DNA of 64,000 bases from Sycon ciliatum (lineage: Eukaryota; Porifera; Calcarea; Leucosolenida; Sycettidae): assembly GCF_964019385.1 (NCBI RefSeq), contig NC_088643.1, positions 81,082,699-81,146,698 of the forward strand, read 5' to 3'. Position numbers and translations under genes: made by a program. Shown here one piece after another: positions 33,892 through 45,112 of the stretch; the stretch's first letter is position 1, and every line of letters starts with the position of its first letter. The notes under the pieces are model-generated. The model saw nothing but the letters and a program-made list of their open reading frames with translations, was not told the origin of the DNA and did not search any database.

Positions 33892-36525
33892 TCAACAAAA
33901 TCTTTTCTAACGTCTCAGTCGCTGACGCCTACCTTCACATACACGGTACGGTACGGCCACATGAAAAACACACACGTGCACGCACTCTCCGGACAGAGGG
34001 ACAACAGCCAACTGGTGCAGTCGTCTGGCACGCACGGCAATAAAAGCACTCACTTGGATCGCCGGGGCTGCAGCTGCCTGTACTTCACAGCGCGCTTATG
34101 ATTCTCAACAAAACAACAGCCGGCCGTAGATCACTCCGTACTCGGCCACTGGTTGTGGCATGACTGTAGTAGCCTTCCCAGCGGGGGCTTGACATAAGTG
34201 CGCTAGAAAGTAGAAACCCGTAGATCTACACGAGCCTGGACAGAATCGACCGATTGCTACACGCAGTGCATGCTGCTGCGTCCTGCACCAGTCGACGACA
34301 CTTGACAACTCTCCGGACGGTCGAAAAATGAGTGCGGCCAGCGAACTGTAGTATCGCGGTCAGCTGAGCTGCTTGACCTGACACGCTGTCAGAAAAGCGA
34401 TCATAGGAGATTTACATGGTGCTCGGACCACAATACATCCAGAACAGACCTACTCCTAGAATCCTGCATGGCAGTATCAGTGCTTGGGTCGTCGGACGGT
34501 CGGAGTTCGCGGAACGGGTTGTGAGATCGAGACCTATGTGCCTAGAGCGCAGAATCGATCCTCGTCGCGACTCGCTTTTCGATAGATTTTTGAGGTAAAC
34601 GCCGGCAGATTGCGCAGTTGGTGGTGCTCTTGTCAGTCTTGACCTGCTGCAATGGTCGACTATACTAGTAGTTGTACGGAAGCAGCTTCAACGGTGGAAG
34701 TAGTTATAATCACCGTGGGGTTTCGTCGTACCTCCCTCGCCGTAAACTAGCTGTTGCTGGTCTTGACCTGCGTCCAACCTTCTCTTTCAATCAAGTAACA
34801 GCAAACTGGCCCGCACTAGGCCGCAGATTCTAAGTAACTAAATCACACACACTGCTGATTTGGAGACTTGTAGTCTTTGCGTGTACATGGTGTAGGTGGC
34901 AGCCTTTCTCAACTCAAGCTCGATGGCGGCTGGCGCTCATGCAGCTCAGTTCCGAATCAGGTCATTGTTTCCGGCGTGCTATTGGCATACAGTCATCTGG
35001 TCATCACGGAGAAAATCACGTCTGCGGTCCTGAACAGAATAGAATACAGCTGTGTACTGACGTCCTCATGACTTCAGAGCAGGGAGTAGTAAATACAGTA
35101 TTTTACTACTCCCTGCTTCAGAGCTTGCGCATGAAGTGTGGAGGTGTTCCAAATATTTTGTGGCGAAATCACATCCAGGATATCCAGGACGGAAGGTGTC
35201 TACGTAACATTTGCACTTCGCACTCTCTCAGTCTCTGTTCTGGGGAGCAGTCACTATACGTCATGACTGATTCAGTGTTGTGCACTTCGTTCCAGGGACA
35301 GTCACCAAATCCGTGGGCGCACGTCGACTGCATGCATACAGCATCCACTGCACTGACGACTTTTTGCTGCTTTCATTCAGCTGTCTTTCCGATAGATCCG
35401 CGTGTGTTGGCCCCCAAACTCCACATTATTGTGGCATACTCGTAGCAACTACCGGTGAAGCTGTACGTGTATTTGCTTTTAGACCTTACTAAGTTACTTT
35501 ACTTTCACAGTGCCCAACAGAAGCAACACAGGACTTTTACGTGGTCAGTAAAATGTTCAACCTACGCGTTTGGCCATTGCCAGTAACAATTTATGCAGTC
35601 GTGGCAGATGTACAATAGCTGATAATGACAGGTGGCGTTTTTGATATTTTCTTCTTGCCACACATAGGGATTGTACACTGTAAATATGCCAGTGAATTAT
35701 GATTATTTTGTTTCGCGCCACGTTGCCACACTAACCAGCACATGACTATTGTAATTATTTATAATGTACATAGCTTCTGGTGAGGGGTGGGGAGAATGTT
35801 ATGTAAGTCGTATCTATTCAGTATCATATCCATAATGTCTAATGATTGTATGGGCCATCGAATAATAATACTAGAAGTAACAGTACAAGTCTACATGATG
35901 GATGTACTACATGTATAACACATCAACACGCTCATGTATTTTTTTGTAGATTGGTGTAAGAAAAGATCAGACAGTCATGAGCCATGACTGTATGCAGGAA
36001 ACTCTGTGAATCAGTGATCATGGTGATGCAGTCCGCCCACAATTTTCCTGCTTTTCAACAGCCAGCAATGCAACCTCAGAATTGGAACACAGCGGTTTCC
36101 TCTTTGACCTGTTTACAATGGTTTTGAGTGTTGGCCACGCAGTCCTGACCCCATTACCTGACTACGCTATGAGTATGCGTCCAGGTCGGCGCTTACGGAC
36201 ACTCAGTGGCTGAATTGAAGCGCATGGGCAGTGCTCATTCATTCGTCTTTCACAACAGACCTTGGCCAAAGTTTCCTGCAACATCCTGATCCTGGACCTA
36301 GTCGACATACGACTACTGTATGTAGTCCCGTGCGTATTATAGCATTCGTGAATTCAAGCTAGAAACGTATAGTAAAGTATAAATACATGATTGTATAACA
36401 GCAAAGGCAGTCAACCAGCCAACCATGGTCAACTGGACAACATTTCCTTCACAGGATTTCGTCGTTACATGCACTTCCAAGTATCAAACTCACTTAGAAT
36501 AACAAAGACGTGAATTGCCACTGGT
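33892..36525. other. 5' flank of the 711-aa gene and intergenic sequence
   Basis: 33892-34600 is relatively CG-rich and probably holds the promoter and 5' untranslated region. No TATA box was assigned. A small hairpin with flanking duplication is at 35079-35116. Frames around 34877-35492 show no motif. Confidence 0.45.
35079..35116. mobile_element. 38-bp hairpin flanked by 9-bp direct repeats
   Basis: GCAGGGAGTAGTAAATAC pairs with TATTTTACTACTCCCTGC. CTTCAGAGC occurs directly on both outer sides, so the hairpin may be a tiny insertion with a target duplication. Confidence 0.5.
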
Positions 36526-36577
36526 GCAATTCTGTTCAGAAACACAACCAGCTTGCGAAGTTTCGCTTGTGCCCCGC
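36526..36577 (+). repeat. Dispersed repeat R, fragment
   Basis: TTCAGAAACACAACCAGCTT and the following AAGTTTCGC match 60735-60770 and, inverted, 26750-26790. Confidence 0.7.
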
Positions 36578-39025
36578 GGCTGAGATCTCAACGTACCAGG
36601 TTTGTTGTGATAGGAGAAGGGTGCATTCGTTTTACTTTTAGGTGATGTCGTTTCTATTCAGAAACATTGCTGCAATGTACCCGAAGGTGAAAGCTTTTTT
36701 GGATACACATTGACAACATGGAAGGCAGTGTGTCACGCATATCAGCCAGCGCTAGCCACTTCCCTATACACCCACTCAATTACTAACATAATTAGGGGGT
36801 GAATCCGAGCCATCATTATAATGTTCCAGCTATAAACTTTACTTCAAATCATGTTGAATGGCCATTGACGAATCATGACCAGGCAGCAATATCCAGGAGG
36901 AAGTTACTCTTCGCACTATAAGTAATTTTTAACTAAAAGTGTACCAAGCCGGAATACCGTGACTGTAGTGTGCATTGCAGATAAGGGACTCTAGCGTTCA
37001 GGGACCCACTTTGAGCGTCTATTTTCGCTGGACACTTGAGCAGTCGTGACGATTGATTCTTTTATCTCGGCCACCTGTAGACTCTTGTGCAGCACAGAGT
37101 CAGAGGCCTTTCGTGAAGAGCTCTCCCTCCCGTGGCAACTCCGGGTTCAGTACTAGTGCCGTAGTGGAATACTCAGCAGGACTGGGGCTGGTTGTGCCAC
37201 GTGACGAGTTCCTCTGCCTCTCGACTCTCTACTTTAGTCTTTAGTCTTCAGATCCTTCATTTTCAATGTATCTGGAAGTGCATTGTAGTTACTTATAATA
37301 TTGTCCGGCGGTCGATGGTTGCTCCGTAGATCTACCCGAAGTGCACTCTTTTCATGTTCATGCTGAGGTCTTACCGGTACCGTACTAGTAGATTGACTCG
37401 CTTTCCGTCTAGTGCATCCTCCCGAAAAATCATGGAAGGACTCACCTCCCCGAACAAGGAGTTCTAGATTAGGGAACAAATGAAAAGAATCGAAGTGCTC
37501 TACATCGCCGATCGGCAATTGTAATTAAAAGAGGTGCCCTGGTGATTGGGCCAGAGTGAGTGCCAGTTTGTTCGAAGGTACCATACAGTAACTTAGTCAT
37601 ACCGACATTGCTCTAAAATGGCTACTAGAGTAGTAAATGCCGGTTTGAAACAGCGGTGCTTGTGCACAGTCACATCACACTTGTGCTAATGTGAAGTGCA
37701 GTGACTGTTGTACTTCTCTTCGCGGTACTCATAGAGTCAAATCACCAGTTTAAATAATGTTGCTTCGGTTCTAATATCTGCTAGTGCTAGGTTTCGCAGC
37801 AGTTCTGACAACTAACTTCTGTGCATTGTACCTTTTTGTGGCAATGCACGCTTGACGAAAGTGCCATGTCACATGCACAGTCCACAAGCGTGTGTTTGCT
37901 GCAGATCTACGACGTTCCACCCATTGCCAGTTGTCTCGCCACTCGTTATGAAACGTCTTGAATCCTTCTACTTTACTTGTTTAGTTTATGAACACGCCTT
38001 CTTGAGGATTCCTTTGCTTGAGCCGAGGTCAGGTGCTACAGACTACTACAGTACAGCATCTTAGATCTAGACTAGACTACATGTAGTGCGAGTAGTGGCT
38101 GTGCTACTTTTCTCGTCGTAGTGGTGGTGGACCAGGGTAGAGCTAGAGGGGCATCGAAACAATAATGGTGGCGGAGCAGTGATCAAAAGTATGTAACCGT
38201 AGTACATAAAAGCAAGAGTACATTATAAACGGGGTTAGTTATGATAGAAATGGGGTTATGTAACTAACTACTACTATACATCTTCACTCTCCAAACGGTC
38301 TCTGGGCTACACCAATCACGAGACAGAGCCTCAGACTCAGAGGACTGGCCTAGCGCCTGAGCAAGACTCGTATCGAGCCTCGAAGAGGGCCGCTAGGGGT
38401 CTAGACGTAGACTCTACGAGTGTACCGTTCGGCCATGCATCTTGCCCTTTTATGAATCCCATCAAGGCAGTCACGCGCTGCACAGGTCTGGAGGGCAGTT
38501 GCTGCTCATGAAAGTGGCCCTGTCTACCCACGCGCTTCTCTATGATTCCACCCTTTATGGCTTTAGCCTAGTAGGCTTTACTCCTCTTGTTTGATCACGG
38601 AGCAGGCCTGCACGAGACTAGCGACGATAGGTTACATAACTGTCGCTACTAGGTTACGTTATGCCTGGGCATAGCCTAGGCCCTATGGGCAGTTCTGGGA
38701 ACTTCTGGACTACTCAATCCGCGGACAGAACTCTTTTGTCCGTTGTAGACTCATCAGTGCAGCACAGAGAAAATGAGGCCGACAGTTATGGACTTAGTAG
38801 TCACTAGATAAACTAATGTTAGCTACTTGCTCGCGACACTCGCAATGCCCATGAGTCCATGCTCGGAACTAAACACAACTACTTCAAGTACTATAATAAC
38901 ACGACCTGCTTTCTACATGTTCTTTTGACCGTTTTGACTTTGTCCGAATCTGATCTGCAATCAATCATCGCACAGCACACTGCTAGGTGGGGGACGGTGG
39001 CGGTGAGGCAAATTAGTACTGACTA
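36578..39025. other. Gene-free stretch
   Basis: No exon, RNA gene or repeat with clear borders was found. Short frames only. Confidence 0.45.
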
Positions 39026-39214
39026 CAGTCAACTTCGCTAATAACGACTGCGGATATAACGACAATTCGCGAATAACGACATCATTTTCATGCCCAGAGC
39101 AAAGTCCCATCCAACTGGGACCCATTATAATGAGACTTCGGGCATAAGGACACTTCGCGAATAAGGACACTTTTCTGATGCCCCGCCGAGTGTCGTTATA
39201 AGCGAAGTTGACTG
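39026..39214. mobile_element. Tigger/pogo-like MITE
   Basis: Ends CAGTCAACTTCGCTAATAAC and the inverse of CAGTCAACTTCGCTTATAAC, flanked by TA (39024-39025, 39215-39216). Internal GCGAATAACGACA/GCGAATAAGGACAC motifs recur. 189 bp, non-coding. Confidence 0.88.
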
Positions 39215-39216
39215 TA

Positions 39217-41383
39217 TACTGTAATATAAATTATAAGACAAGTCACAATCCAGCTCAGCTCTAAAATTGTGAGACCATGACTGTATTAGTTTCAACAATA
39301 GCACTCATGTACATGTCATTGTTTACTTATCAAAAGACCTTTGGAACTTCTGAGTGTATTTCCAGGCTTGCATGTCTACATGTGCACGTTAGTCGTAACA
39401 TCAAGACTACAGACTACACCGTCTACAAGTGACTTCTTGCACTTTGTTTCTTCGCTATTAAAAAGAACATGGGATCATATCCGTGGTCAGGTTATTGCGA
39501 CGTTCCATTCTCCTTTCCGTTTCTTTTTGTCTTTGCACCCCAGGGCAGTTGTGGTACCCACACGCACACACTGAGTTTGATGATCCTAATGAGACTCGTC
39601 TCCCGTTATGAAGTACATGTACCAGACTGAGGAATGTACAATCCTACCCAGGACGTGTGCGATTTTGAGATTATTGTTCGATCCAGGCAGTGTGGAATTC
39701 CAAAAACGCGTCACCCTTCGTGGTTTCTCTAGCTCGGCACTGTGCTCGTGTGATGTCGATAATAGCAAGAATACTAGTATTACACTCAAGCTGTGTGCGT
39801 ACACGCTTTAATCTACTTGTCCGTGCACAGGAATGCACACTGTCATGTGCATAGTAACACATGCGGTCACTCTTAGGACTGGCCTTCCTCCCCGGACTTT
39901 ATTGCTAGAGTAAAATATCTGCGCGAGAATTCCTGAAGGGAATGTGACAAGCTGAGAAATTTGGCCTTGGCAGGCTAGCTTGCTAGCTGGACATGACGAA
40001 TAACTATGAATGCGTGCTATTTGCCAGAGAGCGATTTGTAGGCTGAACGATGTCATAAGGTGAGCACCGCGGGTCTAAAACAGAGGCTGGCCGAATGGGA
40101 CTAGCAACACTGCCGTGAATACCAGAAGCAAAACAAGATGGTCTCTGGCGAAAGCAGAGGCTCGACAGCAAGGACAGAAGCAGAACAGTCTCCACATTCA
40201 TGTAAAGCATTGAAGATAACAGTCTGGCTCTGCCTAAACTCTGGAATCTATCTGGTCCCCAGTGGGCAGTTGATAGCAGAGAGAGGCACATGTATGTAGT
40301 CAATACAATGTACATGTGCCAGGTATTAAATATTGCTCTATTCCCTTGTTGAACAAATCTATTGCTGAATATGAAAAGACTGACAGCACCGCGGCTGTAA
40401 ATCATTTAGCCTGGTCTGCCGCAGCGTGGCCTAGGTAATGGTGGCACAGACATGATTTTTAATCATGTCCAAGGCTAGGCTAGGCTTGGATGGAGCTCGG
40501 CGGACCAGGATCGTGGACAGGAGATCTTGGCTTCAAGCTACTGCTTGATCACTCACTGCTCAATCTACATGTACATGACTGTACATGTACATGTACGTGT
40601 TGTGTTACCATGCGTGTACGTGTATGTATGCCATGAAAGAACGTGATGAGTGTCTATGACTATTGATATAAAATTGAAGCAGCTTTCTCACTACAGTGCG
40701 TTTACGGGTATGAATGTGTTAGCGAGTCATTTTGGTTGGAGTGTTGAACTGATTGTGAAACGCCCGTACAAATGAAGGGGTAAAGTGGTCATACATGTAG
40801 TACATAGTCATTATGCAAGGAAATCATTGTCCCATGGAATCAGGGAGCAGAGTATGGAATACTCCCACGTGCTTGTGCCACTGACTACACGCACATGCAA
40901 ACGTTGCATGCAGAATGTGATTTCATCATTTCCCTTGATCAGTCGTGAAACATCCCAACAGCATCAGCAATAGCCCTTCCCAAAGATGCTAAAATATTTC
41001 GCAACTAACTACTTGTGCTTTCGCAACCGTGCCAAAACAAGTGAAAGTTGCTGAAATCGCAACTCAAAATGAGCGAGTTCTTGTGCATAATGATACCAAA
41101 AACAAGCAAAAGCTAAGCAGCGGAAATAGACAACACTGCAGGCCACTGTGGCGCTACTGGCGCAGCATAACCATGACAGAGTAAAACATGATAGCTTTGG
41201 AAAATGAACAGACTTGGAATGAGTTTTGCTGGCGCTTCGCACACAGCATTCGCCTTTATATCATTGGGCCTAGTTCCCGTTTATTGTGCGAATTAAAATG
41301 AACCAACCCACCAACCATTTCATACATGTATTATCATACTTCAGCATTGCTCAGTTCTACCACATAATTTTACTTATGTAATG
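39217..41383. other. Gene-free stretch
   Basis: Holds a run of ACATGTACATG motifs at about 40567-40600. Short frames on both strands show no domain. Confidence 0.45.
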
Positions 41384-41604
41384 TTTATACAAAAGAGAAA
41401 GGACCAAGGAACTACAAGTTACGCTATACTGTCCACTAACACCACCAGTTGCTAAACAATCAGCTCACGCGATAACATAATGCACGACACTGACCGTCGT
41501 GCATTATGTTATCGCGTGAGCTGATTGTTTAGCAACTAACTGGTGGTGTTAGTGGATAGTATAGCGTAACTTGTAGTTCCTTGGTCCTTTCTCTTTTGTA
41601 TAAA
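41384..41604. mobile_element. Palindromic MITE family P, copy 2 (complete)
   Basis: Begins TTTATACAAAAGAGAAAGGA and ends with the inverse. Arms of about 95 bp (CCAAGGAACTACAAGTTACG, then ACTAACACCACCAG, then AACAATCAGCTCACGCGATA) meet at a short centre near 41490. Best-preserved copy with 58184-58391. Confidence 0.9.
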
Positions 41605-41757
41605 TTAATTTGTTTTTTTGCAGATTCTCAACAGTTTATTGACATCATACAAATCCGAGAAGAAAGAAAAAGGCCCAACCCTGCCCTGCCAGTTATTTGG
41701 ACTTACGGGGGTCGCCAATGACTCGCCATGGCAAATAATAAAAAAGAAAATTAATTT
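41605..41757 (-). other. Possible antisense retroelement 3' end
   Basis: On the minus strand the sequence reads as a plausible 3' untranslated tail (ATTGGCGACCCCCGTAAGTC, then GATGTCAATAAACTGTTGAG). Lies between MITE copy 2 and the LINE fragment. Weakly supported. Confidence 0.25.
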
Positions 41758-42335
41758 TTGATTACTGCTTGGGCTGGAGTTTCCACAACCCGTGCTGAAA
41801 AGCTCGAAATTCAGCACAAAAGAGTTCTAAAAATCCTCCTCCGGAAACTCCGCATGCTCCCATCTTCCACCCTTTATGCCCTTGCTCACACTACCCCTTT
41901 GTCTAAGAGACGTAATTCACATCTTGTCACCCTTATCCATTCTCTCAAACTCAATCTGTGTCCACCTCACCTCCACTGTTTCAACTGGTTTCTTCCCGTA
42001 GCACGAGAAACTCCCTTTCCCTTCCGAAACCCAAGTCCTCCTTTCTACTTCACTCTCCCCTTTTCACTGCGTACTCTGCGTGGCTGGCACTTCCCCAAGA
42101 AGCTAAGGACCTTTCTTCCCTCCGCCTTTTTAAGAGCCTTGTCGCGCCTTGACTTTGATTTTGCGTTTCTCATTTTGTTGCAATCACTACTTATCCATGC
42201 CGGTTCCTTTTTTCTTCTCCTCCCCTTCTCCCTTCCTTGCCGTGGTTGGCTAACACCCTCTCTCTTTGTATTGGCCGGTGTTCTCACTGTGCTATGAGAT
42301 GCTGCAATAAATAAATAAATAAATAAAATAAAATT
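41758..42335 (+). pseudogene. LINE 3' end with reverse transcriptase C-terminus
   Basis: The frame 41758-42297 begins WAGVSTTRAEKLEIQHKRVL and continues PLSKRRNSHLVTLIHSLKLN, the typical C-terminal region after the thumb of Jockey/CR1/Nimb-type LINE proteins (few paired aromatic residues, QKR.L, then L..RR). The frame ends at 42297 and a TAAATAAATAAAT tail follows (42306-42333), typical of a LINE 3' terminus. Strongly 5'-truncated; the polymerase core is absent. Confidence 0.75.
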
Positions 42336-44987
42336 CTTGGCTCTAAATCCGAGTCCAAATATGTAATGTTACATGTACATGTACATGTTCTTCGAGAAGT
42401 ACATGTACACTTGACTCTTGATGGGTTGATGCAATGTTTCAGCGCTTCTTGATGAAGCAGAGCATCACGGACACTTCAATGGTCTCCTCCAAGACGTTTC
42501 TCTGCTTACGGTTGCGGACGGGGGAGTTGCGATTTCTTCCAAAACAACCAAAAGTTGCGAAAAAAGGGGGCGACTCCCGGGCGAGCATCTTTGGGAAAGG
42601 GCTAATCAGCAACGGATCTCTGAAGTCGAGCCCTGCAATGGCGAAGGCAAATAGCTGTTAGTGTTAGGATGCACCCCATTTTTATAACGGGGTACGATCG
42701 TGGTTAAACGTGCCTGCTTCCAAAGCGGTATGATCTATCACAGCTCTTTGCCAAGTGGCAACGACTGGAGGTGCAAGGCCTAATATGTGCAATGGCTCAT
42801 TGGTGCTTACTGCCTTACTCCACGCCACTCCTGTGCCAGCTCTCACCTTGGTAAAGAACAGGTCAATATGGCATATCACAGGCTACTGTGCGCGCTCTTC
42901 AGTTCACAACATGAACATATTTGACAAGTGTAGCTGCGATTTGCGCACTGACTGTTGTAGCCACTGGCTAATACATGGCTGCTGACCAATCATGCTGCCA
43001 GTGCGCTAGTGATCAATGTCAAAACATGTTGATATCGACTCCACCGATGTCATCTCGCCTATCACCTGGCCTGTCAAAGAGGCATGTGCGAATCCACATC
43101 TACATTACCACGTAATGTCGTTGTGGTGCTACGCGCTTACGTGTGCGTGTACATGTACTAGTATGTTCCAGGAAAGTGCCTCAAAAAATAGTAGCAGGAG
43201 TCCATTGATAGCTCTACATGTATCTCCAAGACCTACATGTACATTGTACACGTAAGCAGCAGCGCAGGCATGCGGACGACCACAAAGGCACAGTGTTGCA
43301 GTGACATGTCAGAGCCACACGTACAGTACACAGGCAGTCCTGCAAAGCAAAGGTACATGATCCAGACATAGGGCTTTCGGCACATCGTCCATCCACGCAC
43401 CCGCAGTCCCGGACTGACGGACCTTTGCTTTGGACTGATGGACCTTTGCTTTGGACTGATGGACTTTGGTCAATTTGGATAGTATCATCATAATCATACC
43501 CATATTACTACCGGTAGTACAGTCATGTATGTAAGGCCAAGCTAGCCGGGCACCGATCGGTCATGACCGTAGAGTCTATGATGCCTTGCCATGTAGATCT
43601 ACCATCAATACGTTGTAGTAGTAGATACACGTAATCAGAGTAGCCACTACTAGTGCACTGCTAGGCTGACGTCTAGCCAGATCAGCAGATGGTGTTTACC
43701 AGTGTGTGGTGGGGACTAGCGCCGTAGTGGGAGTAGATCTACTCTGCTAACTGTTATGTACTACAGTCTACAGTTCAATGACAATGACCAGTGCTGTCAT
43801 TGAAATGATAATCAGCCGGTAAGGCATAATGGAAGGCTTTCACATTCCCTCGCCTAATTATACCTTTTGTCCTCACTGCTGTCGAGGGTCTTGGGAAACA
43901 AAGGAGGTTGAAGAAGGATCTACACGAAAACCATCTGCCAGACAAGCCACTATACTAGCTCTATGCACATGATAATGCACTCTGCACATGATGGTGCACA
44001 GTGCTATTAATAATTATTATCACCCGTAAAGCCATTCGTACATGTACAGTCATGTAAAGACGTGACGTGTATTCAGTGGTATGGCATGTGAGAGATGCTT
44101 CTTGGTCGTCTTGAACTTGAAGCACTCAGTTAGGCTGGAATGCAAACCTGTGCACCTGTGCTGCTACATGTATGCTCACATCAGACAAATGCGTGGGCCC
44201 TGGACATGAGTGCCTATTACGTACGCAAATCATGAAATGATCTCTAAAAATCAATCAATATTCACATTCCTTCTTGCAGAATACCCCATAATGGGCCAGC
44301 ATGGTTGTCTGGGTCTAGCAATACGTACGAGCAAGAGAAGAAGAAGGCATCATGATCAGTCATAGGGAATGCTATTGATGGAGCGCATTACCGGTAGTCA
44401 CGCATTGTATTGTGTATTTTCGAGGAACTTTCTTCCCCTATATCCCCTATATCCCTGATAACCTGATAAGCCTCCCCTGGGTGACTGATACAACCGATGG
44501 CCAGCGTGTTTCATGTAGATGTAGATCTACATGTACTGAAGTACCTGTACATGTACATGTACATAAAGTCATTGTATGTTACGCAACTTCGCAAGTATGG
44601 TTATGTGCTTCAGAAGCAGTTCAAAAGTATTGAGATAGTCAGGACCATGGTAATCATCATCCACCAATTAATATCACTGGTGGAAACCTACAGAGCCACT
44701 ACCGGTACTGGCAATACCGGCAATAGGAATATTTTGAACTGAGAGTAATACACTGTACATGTACATGTAGGTATCAAAATTAAATTACATTGAACATGTA
44801 TTTGGGGTTGGGATCTGTGATAATTGCACGGCAGTGCCAGTAGTCCCACACCCTCTTCCCGCCTTGGCATAGTGTTTCATACACATGATTCATTCATTGA
44901 GGTGTGGATGGTCATGAGAGCAAGGTGTGGTTGTTGCCCCGCTGCAAATTCTTGCATCTACACTTTTATAATTATTATATTATACTA
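42336..44987. other. Gene-free stretch with ACATGTAC motifs and a 22-bp duplication
   Basis: TTGGCTCTAAATCCGAGTCC follows the LINE tail and recurs near MITE copies at 45124 and (inverted) 58152. A GGACTGATGGACCTTTGCTT repeat lies at about 43410-43465. Runs of TACATGTACATG occur at 42370-42392, 44540-44575 and 44755-44770. Confidence 0.5.
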
Positions 44988-45112
44988 AGAAAAGAAAAGG
45001 ACCAAGGAACTACAAGTTACGCTATAATGTCCACTAACACCACCAGCAGCTACTAAACAATCAGCTCATGCGCAACTAATTACTTGTAGTTCCTTGGTCC
45101 TTTTCTTTTCTA
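44988..45112. mobile_element. Palindromic MITE family P, copy 3 (internally deleted)
   Basis: The left arm is complete (AAGAAAAGAAAAGGACCAAG through AACAATCAGCTCATGCG) but only the outer part of the right arm remains (ACTTGTAGTTCCTTGGTCC). The deletion removed the inner right arm and centre. Confidence 0.88.
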
